From: an uncultured Clostridia bacterium
GTDB taxonomy: Bacteria; Bacillota; Clostridia; Lachnospirales; CAG-274
Direction of reading: 5' to 3'
Assembly: GCA_947589405.1 (NCBI GenBank)
Contig: CANQBT010000003.1
Coordinates: forward strand, 1-41,464
Length of the DNA stretch: 41,464 nt
Numbering within the stretch: the stretch's first letter is position 1; each line of letters begins with the position of its first letter. The position numbers and the translations under genes are program-made. The notes below the pieces were generated by a model. It was not told the DNA's origin. It worked only from the letters and a program-made list of their open reading frames with translations, and ran no database searches. This document shows, piece by piece, positions 1 to 7,885 of this stretch.

Positions 1-1718
1 CTGCCCTTGATACTCTTGAGAGCATAAAAAAGGCAACTGCCCATATAAACATTATTTCGGTAATAGGTCTGCCCTTTAAATACTGCTCCAATCTATACAA
101 CTGCGCAGCCGTTATATACAAGGGAAGCACATTGGCGCTTGTTCCCAAATCATTTCTGCCTAATTATAACGAATTTTATGAGATGAGATGGTTCAGAGAA
201 GCCCCTACGGACACTAAGATAATAAGCTTTCTTGGTGAGGATGTCTGCTTCGGCACGGATATTATAATAAAGTCTGTAAATATGCCTGAGCTTACTCTTG
301 CCGTTGAAATATGTGAGGACCTTTGGAGTGTCATACCTCCTTCTTCAAGACATGCTATGGCGGGAGCCAATATTATTGCAAATCCTTCTGCGGGAAATGA
401 GATAACAGGCAAGGCAATATACAGAAGATCACTTGTTGAAAATCAGTCTGCAAGAGCCATATGCGCCTATATATACGCCTGTGCAGGCTATGGGGAAAGC
501 ACTACCGACGTAGTGTATTCGGGACACGATATAATAAGCGAAAACGGTATTGTGCTGGCGGAATCTCAGCGGTTTACAAACTCCATAATATATGCCGATG
601 CAGACGTATACCGTCTTGCTTCCGAAAGGCAGAAAAATTCTTCATTCAGAACAGATGATGCGGACTATACCATAGTTGAAATAGATTTTAATGAAAATAC
701 AGCCGAAACAAACAGATATATAGATCCGGCGCCCTTTGTACCCAAAGATATGAAGAAGAGGGAAAAGCGCTGTGAAGAAATAATAAATATACAAGCTATG
801 GGTCTTAGAAAAAGAATAGAGCATATCGGCTGCAAAAATGTAGTGATAGGAATAAGCGGAGGACTTGACTCCACACAGGCTCTTATCGTATGCGCAAGAG
901 CCTTCGATATGGCAGGACTGGACAGAAAGGGCATCATAGCCGTAACTATGCCCTGCTTCGGCACTACGGACAGGACCTACAGCAATGCGGTAAGCCTTAT
1001 TGAAGCGCTGGGCGCTAAGCTTATTGAAATAAATATAAAGCCTGCCGTGCTTCAGCATTTCAAGGATATAGGCCATGACGAAAGCGTAAAAGACCTTACC
1101 TATGAAAATTCACAGGCAAGAGAGAGAACGATGATACTTATGGATATGGCTTCCAGATATAACGGCTTTGTGGTAGGCACAGGCGATCTGAGTGAGCTTG
1201 CTCTTGGCTGGGCTACCTATAACGGCGACCATATGAGCATGTACGGTGTAAACTGTTCTATACCCAAGACTCTTATAAAATACCTTATACAGTATGAAGC
1301 CGATACCACAAATGACAAGAAGCTCAGAGCCGTACTCTCGGATATACTGGACACTCCCGTATCTCCCGAGCTTCTTCCTCCCGACAAGGAAGGAAATATC
1401 GCTCAGATAACTGAGGACGTTGTGGGTCCCTATGAGCTTCACGACTTCTTCCTTTACAATATGATGCGTCTTGGCTTTGAGCCTGACAAAATATATTATC
1501 TGGCTAAAATCGCCTTTAAGGATAAATATGACAACAAAACTATTTACAAATGGCTCAGAAATTTCTATTGGCGCTTTTTCTCTCAGCAATTCAAGAGAAG
1601 CTGCATACCCGACGGTCCTAAGGTCGGTTCCGTAAGCCTGAGTCCACGAGGCGACTGGAGAATGCCAAGCGATGCTGTGGTAAATGAATGGCTCAAAAAA
1701 TTAGACGGTATTAAATGA
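1..1718 (+). CDS. nadE: Glutamine-dependent NAD+ synthetase, 5'-truncated by window edge
   Basis: Makes NAD+ from deamido-NAD+, ATP and glutamine in the cytoplasm; an N-terminal nitrilase-type glutaminase feeds ammonia to the C-terminal synthetase. The ORF track starts at a TTG (132), but the same frame is open back to base 3 and reads typical nitrilase sequence (GLPFKYCSNLYNCAAV), so the gene runs off the left edge; about 571 residues are visible and the family is usually about 640. Seen: the nitrilase lysine region (VPKSFLPNYNEFYE), the nucleophile cysteine in VEICEDLW, the ATP-pyrophosphatase loop ISGGLDST and the synthetase signature GTGDLSELALGW. The nitrilase catalytic Glu lies off the edge. 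It converges on the antiporter gene downstream. Identification is firm; only the start is unknown. Confidence 0.95.
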   Translation, partial: ALDTLESIKKATAHINIISVIGLPFKYCSNLYNCAAVIYKGSTLALVPKSFLPNYNEFYEMRWFREAPTDTKIISFLGEDVCFGTDIIIKSVNMPELTLAVEICEDLWSVIPPSSRHAMAGANIIANPSAGNEITGKAIYRRSLVENQSARAICAYIYACAGYGESTTDVVYSGHDIISENGIVLAESQRFTNSIIYADADVYRLASERQKNSSFRTDDADYTIVEIDFNENTAETNRYIDPAPFVPKDMKKREKRCEEIINIQAMGLRKRIEHIGCKNVVIGISGGLDSTQALIVCARAFDMAGLDRKGIIAVTMPCFGTTDRTYSNAVSLIEALGAKLIEINIKPAVLQHFKDIGHDESVKDLTYENSQARERTMILMDMASRYNGFVVGTGDLSELALGWATYNGDHMSMYGVNCSIPKTLIKYLIQYEADTTNDKKLRAVLSDILDTPVSPELLPPDKEGNIAQITEDVVGPYELHDFFLYNMMRLGFEPDKIYYLAKIAFKDKYDNKTIYKWLRNFYWRFFSQQFKRSCIPDGPKVGSVSLSPRGDWRMPSDAVVNEWLKKLDGIK

Positions 1719-1759
1719 TGTGAATAATTTTTGAAGATGTTGAATGGGGTGTACTGTTG

Positions 1760-1863
1760 TAGGGTCGCACCCTTCCGTCCGCCCAATGCAAATGTAATGT
1801 TATTTGAAAGAATTGGTTGGGCAGACACCTTCCCTTACGCCCTAAAGGGCTAAGGGACGGCTT
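1760..1863 (-). repeat. Hairpin-rich intergenic repeat, copy 1 (partial)
   Basis: Read on the minus strand this carries the boxes AGCCGTCCCT, GGGAAGGTGTC and GAAGGGTGC, which also occur in the copy at 7691-7873. Between the last two boxes is a stem (TGCCCAA pairing with TTGGGCG), and a GCCC/GGGC hairpin lies on the other side. Only the right-hand module seen in copies 2 and 3 is present. It sits between two convergent genes (nadE and the antiporter), where it could also help stop transcription. No coding potential is seen in the rest of 1719-1958. Confidence 0.6.
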
Positions 1864-1958
1864 ACGTATACGTAAATTCACATTTCTTAATTAGAAATAA
1901 ATTTTAGCTTTTCAACATTACAAAACATTTGAAAAAAGTTAACCTAAAGCCGCCCCTC

Positions 1959-2945
1959 TTATATAACAACACCACCAAATACGCCGTAATTCCTTGCGAT
2001 TATATAGGCGGTATACAGCACATACATTAATATCATAAAGGCGCCAATGCCCTTTCCTACGGTATTCTTTTTAAGTATTATTGCAAGCACTATAAGATTT
2101 ACCGCTATAAGAAGGCATACGTCTATGACGGATTCAAAGCCTACGGTTATTTTGTGTACAGAAGAGGAGATACCCAGAACAAGAAGTATATTGAATATAT
2201 TGGAGCCTACCACATTGCCAAGAGCAAGGTCGGCTTCATTTTTACGTGCGGCAACAATACTTGTGACAAGCTCGGGAAGAGATGTGCCTATGGCAACTAT
2301 TGTAAGACCTATAAGCGTATTGCTCATGCCAAATTCTTCAGCTATAAGCCTTGCGTTGTCTACTACAAGATCTCCGCCTATTATAACGCCTGCCAAGCCT
2401 ACGATTATAAGACCTATACTTACAGGAAGGGAACGCTGCTTTATTTCATCATCTTCCTCAATACCGATGCCCTTTGCCCTTGCGGCAAGAGTGGATCTTA
2501 TAAGCATTATAAGATAAGCGGCAAAGAATATGAGCATAAGTATACCGCACCAGTTTGAAAGACCGGGAGCACCGCCTATAAAATATACTATTAATAAAAA
2601 TACAAGAAGAAGCACCGTTGCCAATATTGAAATGGGATAATCTCTCTTTATAAGATCCTTTGTAATATTTACAGGCTGCATAAGGGCGCATACGCCTACT
2701 ACCACTAAAAGATTGAAGAAATTAGAGCCTACAACATTGCTTACGGCTATTTCATTGGCACCCTTGAATGCCGCAGAAATACTGACAGCCGTTTCCGGCG
2801 CAGATGTTCCCATAGCTACTATCGTAAGTCCTATTATTATTGAAGGGACCTTCAATATCTTCGCTATAGAGCTGCTGCCCTCCACAAAGAAATCCGCACC
2901 CTTTATAAGGCATACAAATCCTACTACCAACCATAAATACATCAT
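1959..2945 (-). CDS. CaCA-family sodium/calcium-type cation antiporter (YrbG-like)
   Basis: A 328-residue integral membrane exchanger of the Ca2+/cation antiporter superfamily. The two inverted alpha repeats are clear: TIVAMGTSAPETAVS with SNVVGSNFFN in the first half, and TIVAIGTSLPELVTS with GNVVGSNIFN in the second, each with the acidic residue of the ion site. About ten hydrophobic segments are visible. The start at 2945 follows a GAGGAGGA site. The gene is preceded by its own promoter and a long structured leader that looks like a yybP-ykoY (Mn2+) riboswitch with a terminator, so the exported ion may be manganese rather than calcium; that is inference from the leader. The substrate cannot be read from the protein alone. 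Confidence 0.92.
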   Translation of the reverse strand: MMYLWLVVGFVCLIKGADFFVEGSSSIAKILKVPSIIIGLTIVAMGTSAPETAVSISAAFKGANEIAVSNVVGSNFFNLLVVVGVCALMQPVNITKDLIKRDYPISILATVLLLVFLLIVYFIGGAPGLSNWCGILMLIFFAAYLIMLIRSTLAARAKGIGIEEDDEIKQRSLPVSIGLIIVGLAGVIIGGDLVVDNARLIAEEFGMSNTLIGLTIVAIGTSLPELVTSIVAARKNEADLALGNVVGSNIFNILLVLGISSSVHKITVGFESVIDVCLLIAVNLIVLAIILKKNTVGKGIGAFMILMYVLYTAYIIARNYGVFGGVVI

Positions 2946-2965
2946 TTGTTTTTTCCTCCTCGTGT

Positions 2966-3013
2966 AAAAAATAAAAGACCTTTACTGCATCAAAAAGACA
3001 CAGTAAAAGTCTT
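2966..3013 (-). terminator. Intrinsic terminator in the antiporter leader
   Basis: On the minus strand AAGACTTTTACTG pairs with CAGTAAAGGTCTT (one G-U wobble) and is followed by a U-rich run (TTTTATTTTTT). The wobble pairs only in minus-strand RNA. It lies just before the antiporter ribosome site, where riboswitch attenuators sit. Confidence 0.8.
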
Positions 3014-3112
3014 GCTTCTAAAGATACGTACCGGGGTATTCATTTCCCGTATTGACGATAGCGTATACAGCCGATATATTCCTTAGCTGTAAGCTACTCC
3101 CTTTTACTTGAT
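3000..3112 (-). promoter_or_regulatory. Candidate yybP-ykoY (manganese) riboswitch
   Basis: The minus-strand leader begins AAAAGGGAGTAGC, close to the GGGGAGUAG signature of the yybP-ykoY family. It continues through a stem (ACAGC...GCTGT) and a CCCCGG segment, and ends in GCAAGACTTTTACTG, the left arm of the terminator, as in family members where the aptamer 3' side competes with the terminator. That family senses Mn2+ and precedes metal exporters, which fits the antiporter. The consensus match was made from memory; a covariance-model search was not possible here. Confidence 0.7.
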
Positions 3113-3115
3113 TCA

Positions 3116-3145
3116 AGTATATATTAAAAATACATAGCTTGTCAA
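3116..3145 (-). promoter_or_regulatory. Promoter for riboswitch-antiporter transcript
   Basis: On the minus strand TTGACA (3145-3140) and TATACT (3121-3116) are separated by 18 bases. The predicted transcription start falls just before the GGGAGTAG motif. The promoter lies directly behind the thrC stop codon, so the antiporter is transcribed separately from thrC. Confidence 0.7.
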
Positions 3146-3148
3146 CAA

Positions 3149-4612
3149 TTATTTTAATTTATTTTTTACAAAATCCGCAAGAGCGTCCCTGTCTATAACA
3201 GACTTGTGAAGCACCTCTCTCTTGTCTATATCCTTTATCGGCTTGGGGATAGGGGTATTGCTTACCTCACTTAGCTTTTCAAGAGCAGCAAAGGCGTCGA
3301 TATTTTCGTATTTGCTGTCTATGGCCTTAAGCACGTCCTTTGCAAATTTATAAGGACTTGCAGTAGACACTATGACGTTAGGCGTATTATCTCCCGTTTC
3401 CGCAATATACTTATCATAGGCAGCCTTTGCAACGGCTGTGTGGGTATCCATAACATAGCCCGTTTCATAAAAGAGGTCGTGTATGGCCTTAAATGTTTCG
3501 GGTATAGTGGCAAATTCTCCCGTAAATTCGTTATCTATACTGAATTCATATCTTCCGCCCTTTGAAAGCTCGGACATAACAGTCCTTGTTCTGTCGCTGT
3601 CGCTGAGGTGATAGAGAAGTCTTTCAAGATTAGATGAAATAAGTATATCCATAGAAGGAGATACAGTCACTATAAATTCTCTGTTAATATCATAGGCACC
3701 TGTTCTGAAAAAGTCATAGAGCACCTTATTATCATTCGAAGCGCATATAAGCCTGTTTACGGGAAGTCCCATATTCATGGCGTAATAGCCTGCCAGTATG
3801 TTTCCGAAATTGCCTGTGGGAACGGTAAAGTTCACCTTCTCGCCCATAGCAAGCTTTCCTGCCTTTACCATCTGAGCATAGGCATAGAAATAATATACTA
3901 TCTGAGGTGCAAGACGGCCTATATTGATAGAATTGGCGGAAGAGAACACATAGCCCTTTTCCTTAAGCTCTGCCTTAAGTTCATTGTCTGTAAATATTTT
4001 CTTTACGGCTGTCTGAGCGTCGTCAAAATTACCTCTTATACCTGCAACACATGTGTTTTTGCCCTGCTGAGTCACCATTTGAGCCTTCTGTACGGCAGAT
4101 ACGCCGTCCTCAGGGAAGAACACTATTATCTGAGTGCCCTCAACATCTGCAAAGCCCTCAAGGGCGGCCTTGCCTGTGTCACCGCTTGTTGCCGTAAGTA
4201 TCACTATCTCCTCTTTAACGCCGTTCTTGACAGCGGCAGTTTTGAGAAGATAGGGCAGTATTGAAAGAGCCATATCCTTAAAGGCAATGGTCTTGCCATG
4301 AAAAAGCTCCAGAAAATCAGCATTTCCTGCGCTTACAAGGGGTGCTATAAGCTCTGTGTCAAACTTCTCGTCATAGGCGGAGGCTATACAGTACTTAAGC
4401 TCTTCTTCCGTATAGTCCGTAAGCACAAGCTTAAGGACCTCATAGGCAAGCTCTCTGTAGTTCCATTCTGTTATTTTCTCCAGCGGAAAATCTATAGTCG
4501 GCATAGCTTCCGGCACATAAAGTCCTCCATCTTCGGCAATTCCCTTTACTATTGCCTGACTTGCCGTTACATAGTTTTTATCTCCACGTGTACTTTTAAA
4601 CATTATATCCAT
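3149..4612 (-). CDS. thrC: Threonine synthase
   Basis: PLP-dependent enzyme converting O-phospho-L-homoserine to threonine, the last step of the pathway, in the cytoplasm. The 487-residue protein starts with the family-typical FKSTRGDKNYVTASQAI, has the PLP lysine in GKTIAFKD (near residue 112) and the TATSGDTGKAALEG phosphate-binding stretch, and matches the length of the long bacterial/fungal-type ThrC. Two in-frame ATGs lie at the start; the upstream one (4612) is chosen because GAGG sits about 8 bases before it. It has its own promoter, divergent from nrdR. No other threonine genes are present in the window. Confidence 0.95.
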   Translation of the reverse strand: MDIMFKSTRGDKNYVTASQAIVKGIAEDGGLYVPEAMPTIDFPLEKITEWNYRELAYEVLKLVLTDYTEEELKYCIASAYDEKFDTELIAPLVSAGNADFLELFHGKTIAFKDMALSILPYLLKTAAVKNGVKEEIVILTATSGDTGKAALEGFADVEGTQIIVFFPEDGVSAVQKAQMVTQQGKNTCVAGIRGNFDDAQTAVKKIFTDNELKAELKEKGYVFSSANSINIGRLAPQIVYYFYAYAQMVKAGKLAMGEKVNFTVPTGNFGNILAGYYAMNMGLPVNRLICASNDNKVLYDFFRTGAYDINREFIVTVSPSMDILISSNLERLLYHLSDSDRTRTVMSELSKGGRYEFSIDNEFTGEFATIPETFKAIHDLFYETGYVMDTHTAVAKAAYDKYIAETGDNTPNVIVSTASPYKFAKDVLKAIDSKYENIDAFAALEKLSEVSNTPIPKPIKDIDKREVLHKSVIDRDALADFVKNKLK

Positions 4613-4649
4613 ATGGCATACCTCATTTTAAAAAATATTAATATAAGTT

Positions 4650-4678
4650 ATGATAAACTAAATTTTATTATTTGTCAA
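4650..4678 (-). promoter_or_regulatory. thrC promoter
   Basis: Minus-strand TTGACA (4678-4673), a 17-base spacer and TATCAT (4655-4650), about 40 bases upstream of the thrC start. A near-consensus vegetative promoter. Confidence 0.7.
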
Positions 4679-4696
4679 TTTATACATATAAAAAAC

Positions 4697-4725
4697 TTGT
4701 GTATTTTCCGTTTATTTGTTATTAT
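4697..4725 (+). promoter_or_regulatory. Candidate nrdR promoter
   Basis: TTGTGT and TATTAT separated by 17 bases, about 45 bases upstream of the nrdR start in a very AT-rich divergent region. The -35 is weak, so alternatives in the same stretch are possible. Confidence 0.4.
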
Positions 4726-4768
4726 AAATATATAAATGATATTTGTTTAACAAAAGGAGACGACCTAT

Positions 4769-5227
4769 ATGAAATGTCCGTTCTGCGGAAAAGACGACAC
4801 TAAGGTAATAGATACAAGAGCTATGGAGGACAACACCGTTATAAGAAGGCGAAGATTCTGCGAGGGCTGCGGCGAAAGATTCACAACATATGAAAAGCCC
4901 GACACTATACCCCTTACGGTGGTAAAGTCCGACAACACAAGGGAAAACTTCAACAGAGAAAAGCTTATAAGAGGCGTGCTTATAAGCTGTAGCAAAAGAC
5001 CTGTATCCAGAGAAGATGTTGAAACTCTTGTAAACGATATTGAAAACAGTATCATAAATTCTGCCAAGAAGGAGATCGCCAGCAAGGATATAGGCGAAAT
5101 GGTCATGGAAAGACTTAAGGTGCTTGACGAGGTAGCCTATGTGCGCTTTGCTTCCGTATACCGTCAGTTTACAGATGTAGACAGCTTCATGAAAGAGCTT
5201 GGCAAGCTGCTCAAGGATAAAAAATAA
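4769..5227 (+). CDS. nrdR: Transcriptional repressor NrdR
   Basis: ATP/dATP-sensing repressor of ribonucleotide reductase genes; it binds NrdR boxes upstream of them. The 152-residue protein has the N-terminal zinc ribbon (Cys3, Cys6, Cys31, Cys34: CPFC...CEGC) with the RRRRFC basic stretch, followed by the ATP-cone domain (IPLTVVKSDN... to the C-terminus). Length matches the family (about 150). A strong AAAGGAG lies before the ATG. It heads a run of three same-strand genes with short gaps (18 and 30 bases) including a ferredoxin-like protein and a hydrogenase; whether NrdR acts on these neighbours is unknown. No reductase gene is in the window. Confidence 0.96.
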   Translation: MKCPFCGKDDTKVIDTRAMEDNTVIRRRRFCEGCGERFTTYEKPDTIPLTVVKSDNTRENFNREKLIRGVLISCSKRPVSREDVETLVNDIENSIINSAKKEIASKDIGEMVMERLKVLDEVAYVRFASVYRQFTDVDSFMKELGKLLKDKK

Positions 5228-5245
5228 TATCAAGGAGGATAATTT

Positions 5246-5488
5246 ATGGATATATATGTATGCGTGGGAAGCTCCTGTCATCTCAAAAATTCAAAGGCTG
5301 TTATAGATAAGCTGAACAGCCGTATAAAAAAAGAGAACCTAGAGGATAAGGTCGCCCTGAGAGGTGCTTTTTGCATGGGTAAATGCTCTAATCAGGGAGT
5401 TTCTGTAAAGGTGGATAACAATGTCTATTCCGTAACAGAAGAGAATGCTGATGATTTTTTTGACAAAAATATTTTAGGCATAGGCTGA
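5246..5488 (+). CDS. Thioredoxin-like [2Fe-2S] ferredoxin-domain protein
   Basis: Small (80 aa) soluble iron-sulfur protein of the thioredoxin-like ferredoxin family, related to the NuoE C-terminal domain and the HydC-type subunit. The cluster ligands are visible as Cys6 and Cys11 (CVGSSC) and Cys43 and Cys47 (CMGKC). It starts behind a strong AAGGAGG. It sits 30 bases upstream of a group B [FeFe] hydrogenase gene and is probably its electron-transfer partner or a linked redox module; that role is inferred from position. No flavin or NAD-binding subunit is nearby, so a complete electron-bifurcating complex is not encoded here. Confidence 0.85.
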   Translation: MDIYVCVGSSCHLKNSKAVIDKLNSRIKKENLEDKVALRGAFCMGKCSNQGVSVKVDNNVYSVTEENADDFFDKNILGIG

Positions 5489-5518
5489 TATATTGTTGCC
5501 GAAAGGAGATAAGCTTAT

Positions 5519-6970
5519 ATGGAAAATATTACCGATATTAACCAGATAAAAATGGCGGTGCTCTGTAAAATTGCGGAGTATGCTTATGAAGGTACATTAG
5601 ATGACAAAAAGGACGGGATACCCGATGAGCTTACGGATCCCATAAAGCCCTCATTCCGCTGCTGTGTGTATAGGGAAAGGGAAATATTAAGGCAGAGAGT
5701 AAGACTTGGCATGGGTCGTCTGCCGGCAGGACTGCATTACAGCAATGAAAACGGCTCACAGATAGTATACGTTATGAAGGCAGCCTGCGAGGGCTGTCCC
5801 ATAGACCGCTTTACCGTTACAAACAACTGTCACAACTGCCTTGCGCAAAAGTGTATAAAGGCGTGTAAATTCGGCGCTATCACAAAGACTCCTCACGGCG
5901 CCTACATAGATAAATCCAAGTGCAAAAAATGCGGTCAATGCGTAAAGGCATGCCCCTACAACGCCATTGTGGATATTGAAAGACCTTGTATAAAGTCCTG
6001 TCCTGTTGAAGCGGTAGATATGGACAGCAACGACTTGGCCAAAATAGATACGAACAGGTGTCTTAACTGCGGTCAATGCGTTCAGAACTGTCCCTTCGGC
6101 GCTATAGGCACCGTATCAATGATGACAAATGTTATAAACTCCATTACAAGAGGTATACCCGTATATGCCATGATCGCACCTTCTATTGAAGGTCAATTCG
6201 GCACGGCCTCCATACCGGCTCTCAGAGCCGCTATAAAGGATCTGGGCTTTAAGGACTGCTATGAGGTGGCTCTCGGCGCAGATGCCGTAGCATGGAGAGA
6301 AGCCGAAGAGCTGGCAGAAAAAATACAGCAGGGCAAAAAGATGACCACCTCCTGCTGTCCTGCCTTCTACAATATGATACAAAAGCATTATCCCGAAGTA
6401 AGGGACTGCGTTTCAACAACCATCTCTCCCATGATGGCTACGGCAAGACTCATACGTGCAAAGGATCCCGATGCGGAGATAGTGTTCATAGGACCATGTA
6501 TCGCCAAGAAAAATGAAGTGGTTTCCAGATACATAGATGAAATAAATGCCGCCATGACATTTGACGAGCTTGGCGCTATGTTTACGGTAAAGAACATTGA
6601 TCCCGAAGAATATGAGGATACAGCTCAGGAGGCTACACGCTATGGCAAGGGCTTTGCCAAAAGCGGCGGAGTTGCCGCTGCCGTTGCCAAAGTATTTGAA
6701 GAAAAGGGACTTGAACCTCCTAAGCTTAAGGCATGCAACGGCTGGGCAGAATGCAAGGTCGCTTTGCAGATGCTCAAGCTTGGCAGACTTTCGGAGGACA
6801 TAATAGAGGGCATGAACTGTGAAGGCGGCTGTGTGAACGGTCCCTGCAAGCAGACAGACCTTATAATAAGCAGAAGGGTATTTGACAAAAACGTAAATGT
6901 GGATAAAACGGAAATAGTTAAAAATTGTATGGAAAATGGATTTGAAGATATAGAAATGCATAAGCATTAA
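5519..6970 (+). CDS. [FeFe] hydrogenase, group B type
   Basis: Iron-only hydrogenase (2H+ + 2e- <-> H2). The 483-residue protein has an N-terminal region rich in cysteine clusters (CEGCPIDRF, CHNCLAQKCIKAC, then two ferredoxin-type motifs CKKCGQCVKACP and CLNCGQCVQNCP), followed by the H-cluster domain. All three H-cluster motifs are present: TSCCPAF (about residue 276), GPCIAKKNE (about 323) and MNCEGGCVNGPC (about 432). TSCCPAF and the GCVNGPC ending are typical of the group B family rather than the classical bifurcating enzyme. No signal peptide, so cytoplasmic. Maturases HydE/F/G are not in the window. Direction of catalysis and electron partner are unknown; the preceding [2Fe-2S] protein is the obvious candidate. 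Confidence 0.92.
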   Translation: MENITDINQIKMAVLCKIAEYAYEGTLDDKKDGIPDELTDPIKPSFRCCVYREREILRQRVRLGMGRLPAGLHYSNENGSQIVYVMKAACEGCPIDRFTVTNNCHNCLAQKCIKACKFGAITKTPHGAYIDKSKCKKCGQCVKACPYNAIVDIERPCIKSCPVEAVDMDSNDLAKIDTNRCLNCGQCVQNCPFGAIGTVSMMTNVINSITRGIPVYAMIAPSIEGQFGTASIPALRAAIKDLGFKDCYEVALGADAVAWREAEELAEKIQQGKKMTTSCCPAFYNMIQKHYPEVRDCVSTTISPMMATARLIRAKDPDAEIVFIGPCIAKKNEVVSRYIDEINAAMTFDELGAMFTVKNIDPEEYEDTAQEATRYGKGFAKSGGVAAAVAKVFEEKGLEPPKLKACNGWAECKVALQMLKLGRLSEDIIEGMNCEGGCVNGPCKQTDLIISRRVFDKNVNVDKTEIVKNCMENGFEDIEMHKH

Positions 6971-7107
6971 ATTTTTGGCTGTTCAAATGTTCTTTTTTAA
7001 GGCTAATGATAATAAAGAGAACGGAAATATACAAAAGGCGATCCATGTAATTGTAAAATAATGTAAGAATTTTTATAAAAAATTAATAACAAATACATAC
7101 AAAAATA

Positions 7108-7116
7108 TGTTATAAT
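7108..7116 (+). promoter_or_regulatory. Extended -10 promoter for lipoprotein gene
   Basis: TGTTATAAT is a perfect extended -10 (TGnTATAAT) about 30 bases before the start codon. No good -35 is seen, which is usual for extended -10 promoters. Confidence 0.65.
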
Positions 7117-7145
7117 CCCATTATCAAAACTAAGGAGGATTACAT

Positions 7146-7592
7146 ATGAAGAAAATAATGAGTTTAGTATTGGCAGGGACTCTTGTGCTTTCAATGGCTG
7201 CCTGCGGAGGCAGCAGTAATGAAGCGCCTGATGAAAATACCCAAGCTGTAGAACAGACTACACAGGATGAGCCCCAAGAGGTCACGGACATCAAAAATGA
7301 AGATGTGGAAAGCCTTGTTGTAAACACCTGCGGCAAGGATATAAACGAGCTGTACATAAGCACAGGTCAGGGCTGGAGTGAAGAGCTTCTGGAGGGTACG
7401 TCTATAATGAACGGCGGTACAATGCCTGTGACCATAGGCTACAATGTGAATCTGGAGAGCTATGATTTCAAGGCTGTATGCGACGGTGAGGAAATAGAGT
7501 TCAAGGATATGTACTTTAATCCCGAAGGTGCAAAGGGGATCACTATCAATCTGACAGAGACCGAAGGCGGTTATCTGGCAACAGCTGAATAA
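7146..7592 (+). CDS. Small acidic lipoprotein, function unknown
   Basis: A 148-residue predicted lipoprotein. The N-terminus has a basic-hydrophobic signal (MKKIMSLVLAGTLVLS) ending in MAAC, with the modified cysteine at about residue 20, followed by a Gly/Ser/Glu/Gln-rich linker and a compact C-terminal domain of about 95 residues. I do not recognise that domain; it contains the stretch LYISTGQGWSEELLEGTSIMN and ends in a beta-rich segment, and it could be a small extracellular binding or structural domain. It is a single-gene unit: extended -10 promoter, AAGGAGG site, and a strong terminator 14 bases after the stop. Confidence 0.8.
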   Translation: MKKIMSLVLAGTLVLSMAACGGSSNEAPDENTQAVEQTTQDEPQEVTDIKNEDVESLVVNTCGKDINELYISTGQGWSEELLEGTSIMNGGTMPVTIGYNVNLESYDFKAVCDGEEIEFKDMYFNPEGAKGITINLTETEGGYLATAE

Positions 7593-7605
7593 AAAGCAGT
7601 ATTAT

Positions 7606-7645
7606 AAAGGGCTGCCGCAAATTGCGGCAGCCCTTATTTTATTTG
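7606..7645 (+). terminator. Strong intrinsic terminator
   Basis: AAGGGCTGCCGCAA and its complement TTGCGGCAGCCCTT form a 14-bp GC-rich stem with a one-base centre (opening to a small loop), followed by ATTTTATTT. It directly follows the lipoprotein gene. Confidence 0.9.
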
Positions 7646-7690
7646 TAATTTTGGGGTTAGCGTAATATCAATATGATTTATCGCTTTAGA

Positions 7691-7873
7691 ACGACCCTTC
7701 CACCATTTCAAACAACGTTTGAAATGGTCCCCCTCCCCTCCGACGCCCTGCGGGCTAGGGGAGGCTAAAGAGAGGAGGAAGTTCAGCACTTTGCCTACGG
7801 CAAAGCCGACAGCTCCAACCTTAGCCGTCCCTCTCTGAGGGAAGGTGTCAGCGTAAGCTGACAGAAGGGTGCA
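7691..7873 (+). repeat. Hairpin-rich intergenic repeat, copy 2 (full)
   Basis: Begins CGACCCTTCCACC and ends CAGAAGGGTGC, so the ends form a short inverted repeat (ACCCTTC/GAAGGGT). Internal hairpins: CATTTCAAAC...GTTTGAAATG, CTCCCC...GGGGAG around GCCCTGCGGGC, and GTCAGC...GCTGAC. The same boxes recur in the copies at 1760 and 25621. It lies between the lipoprotein terminator and the end of the 51-aa peptide gene. No transposase is present; it resembles a miniature non-autonomous element. Confidence 0.65.
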
Positions 7874-7885
7874 ATATTCACTTCA

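Noticed and set aside
642-1076. Minus-strand 144-aa ORF inside nadE
   Set aside because: Shadow of a clearly identified gene; the same applies to the other long opposite-strand ORFs under trpE, trpC, thrC, polA and the hydrogenase.
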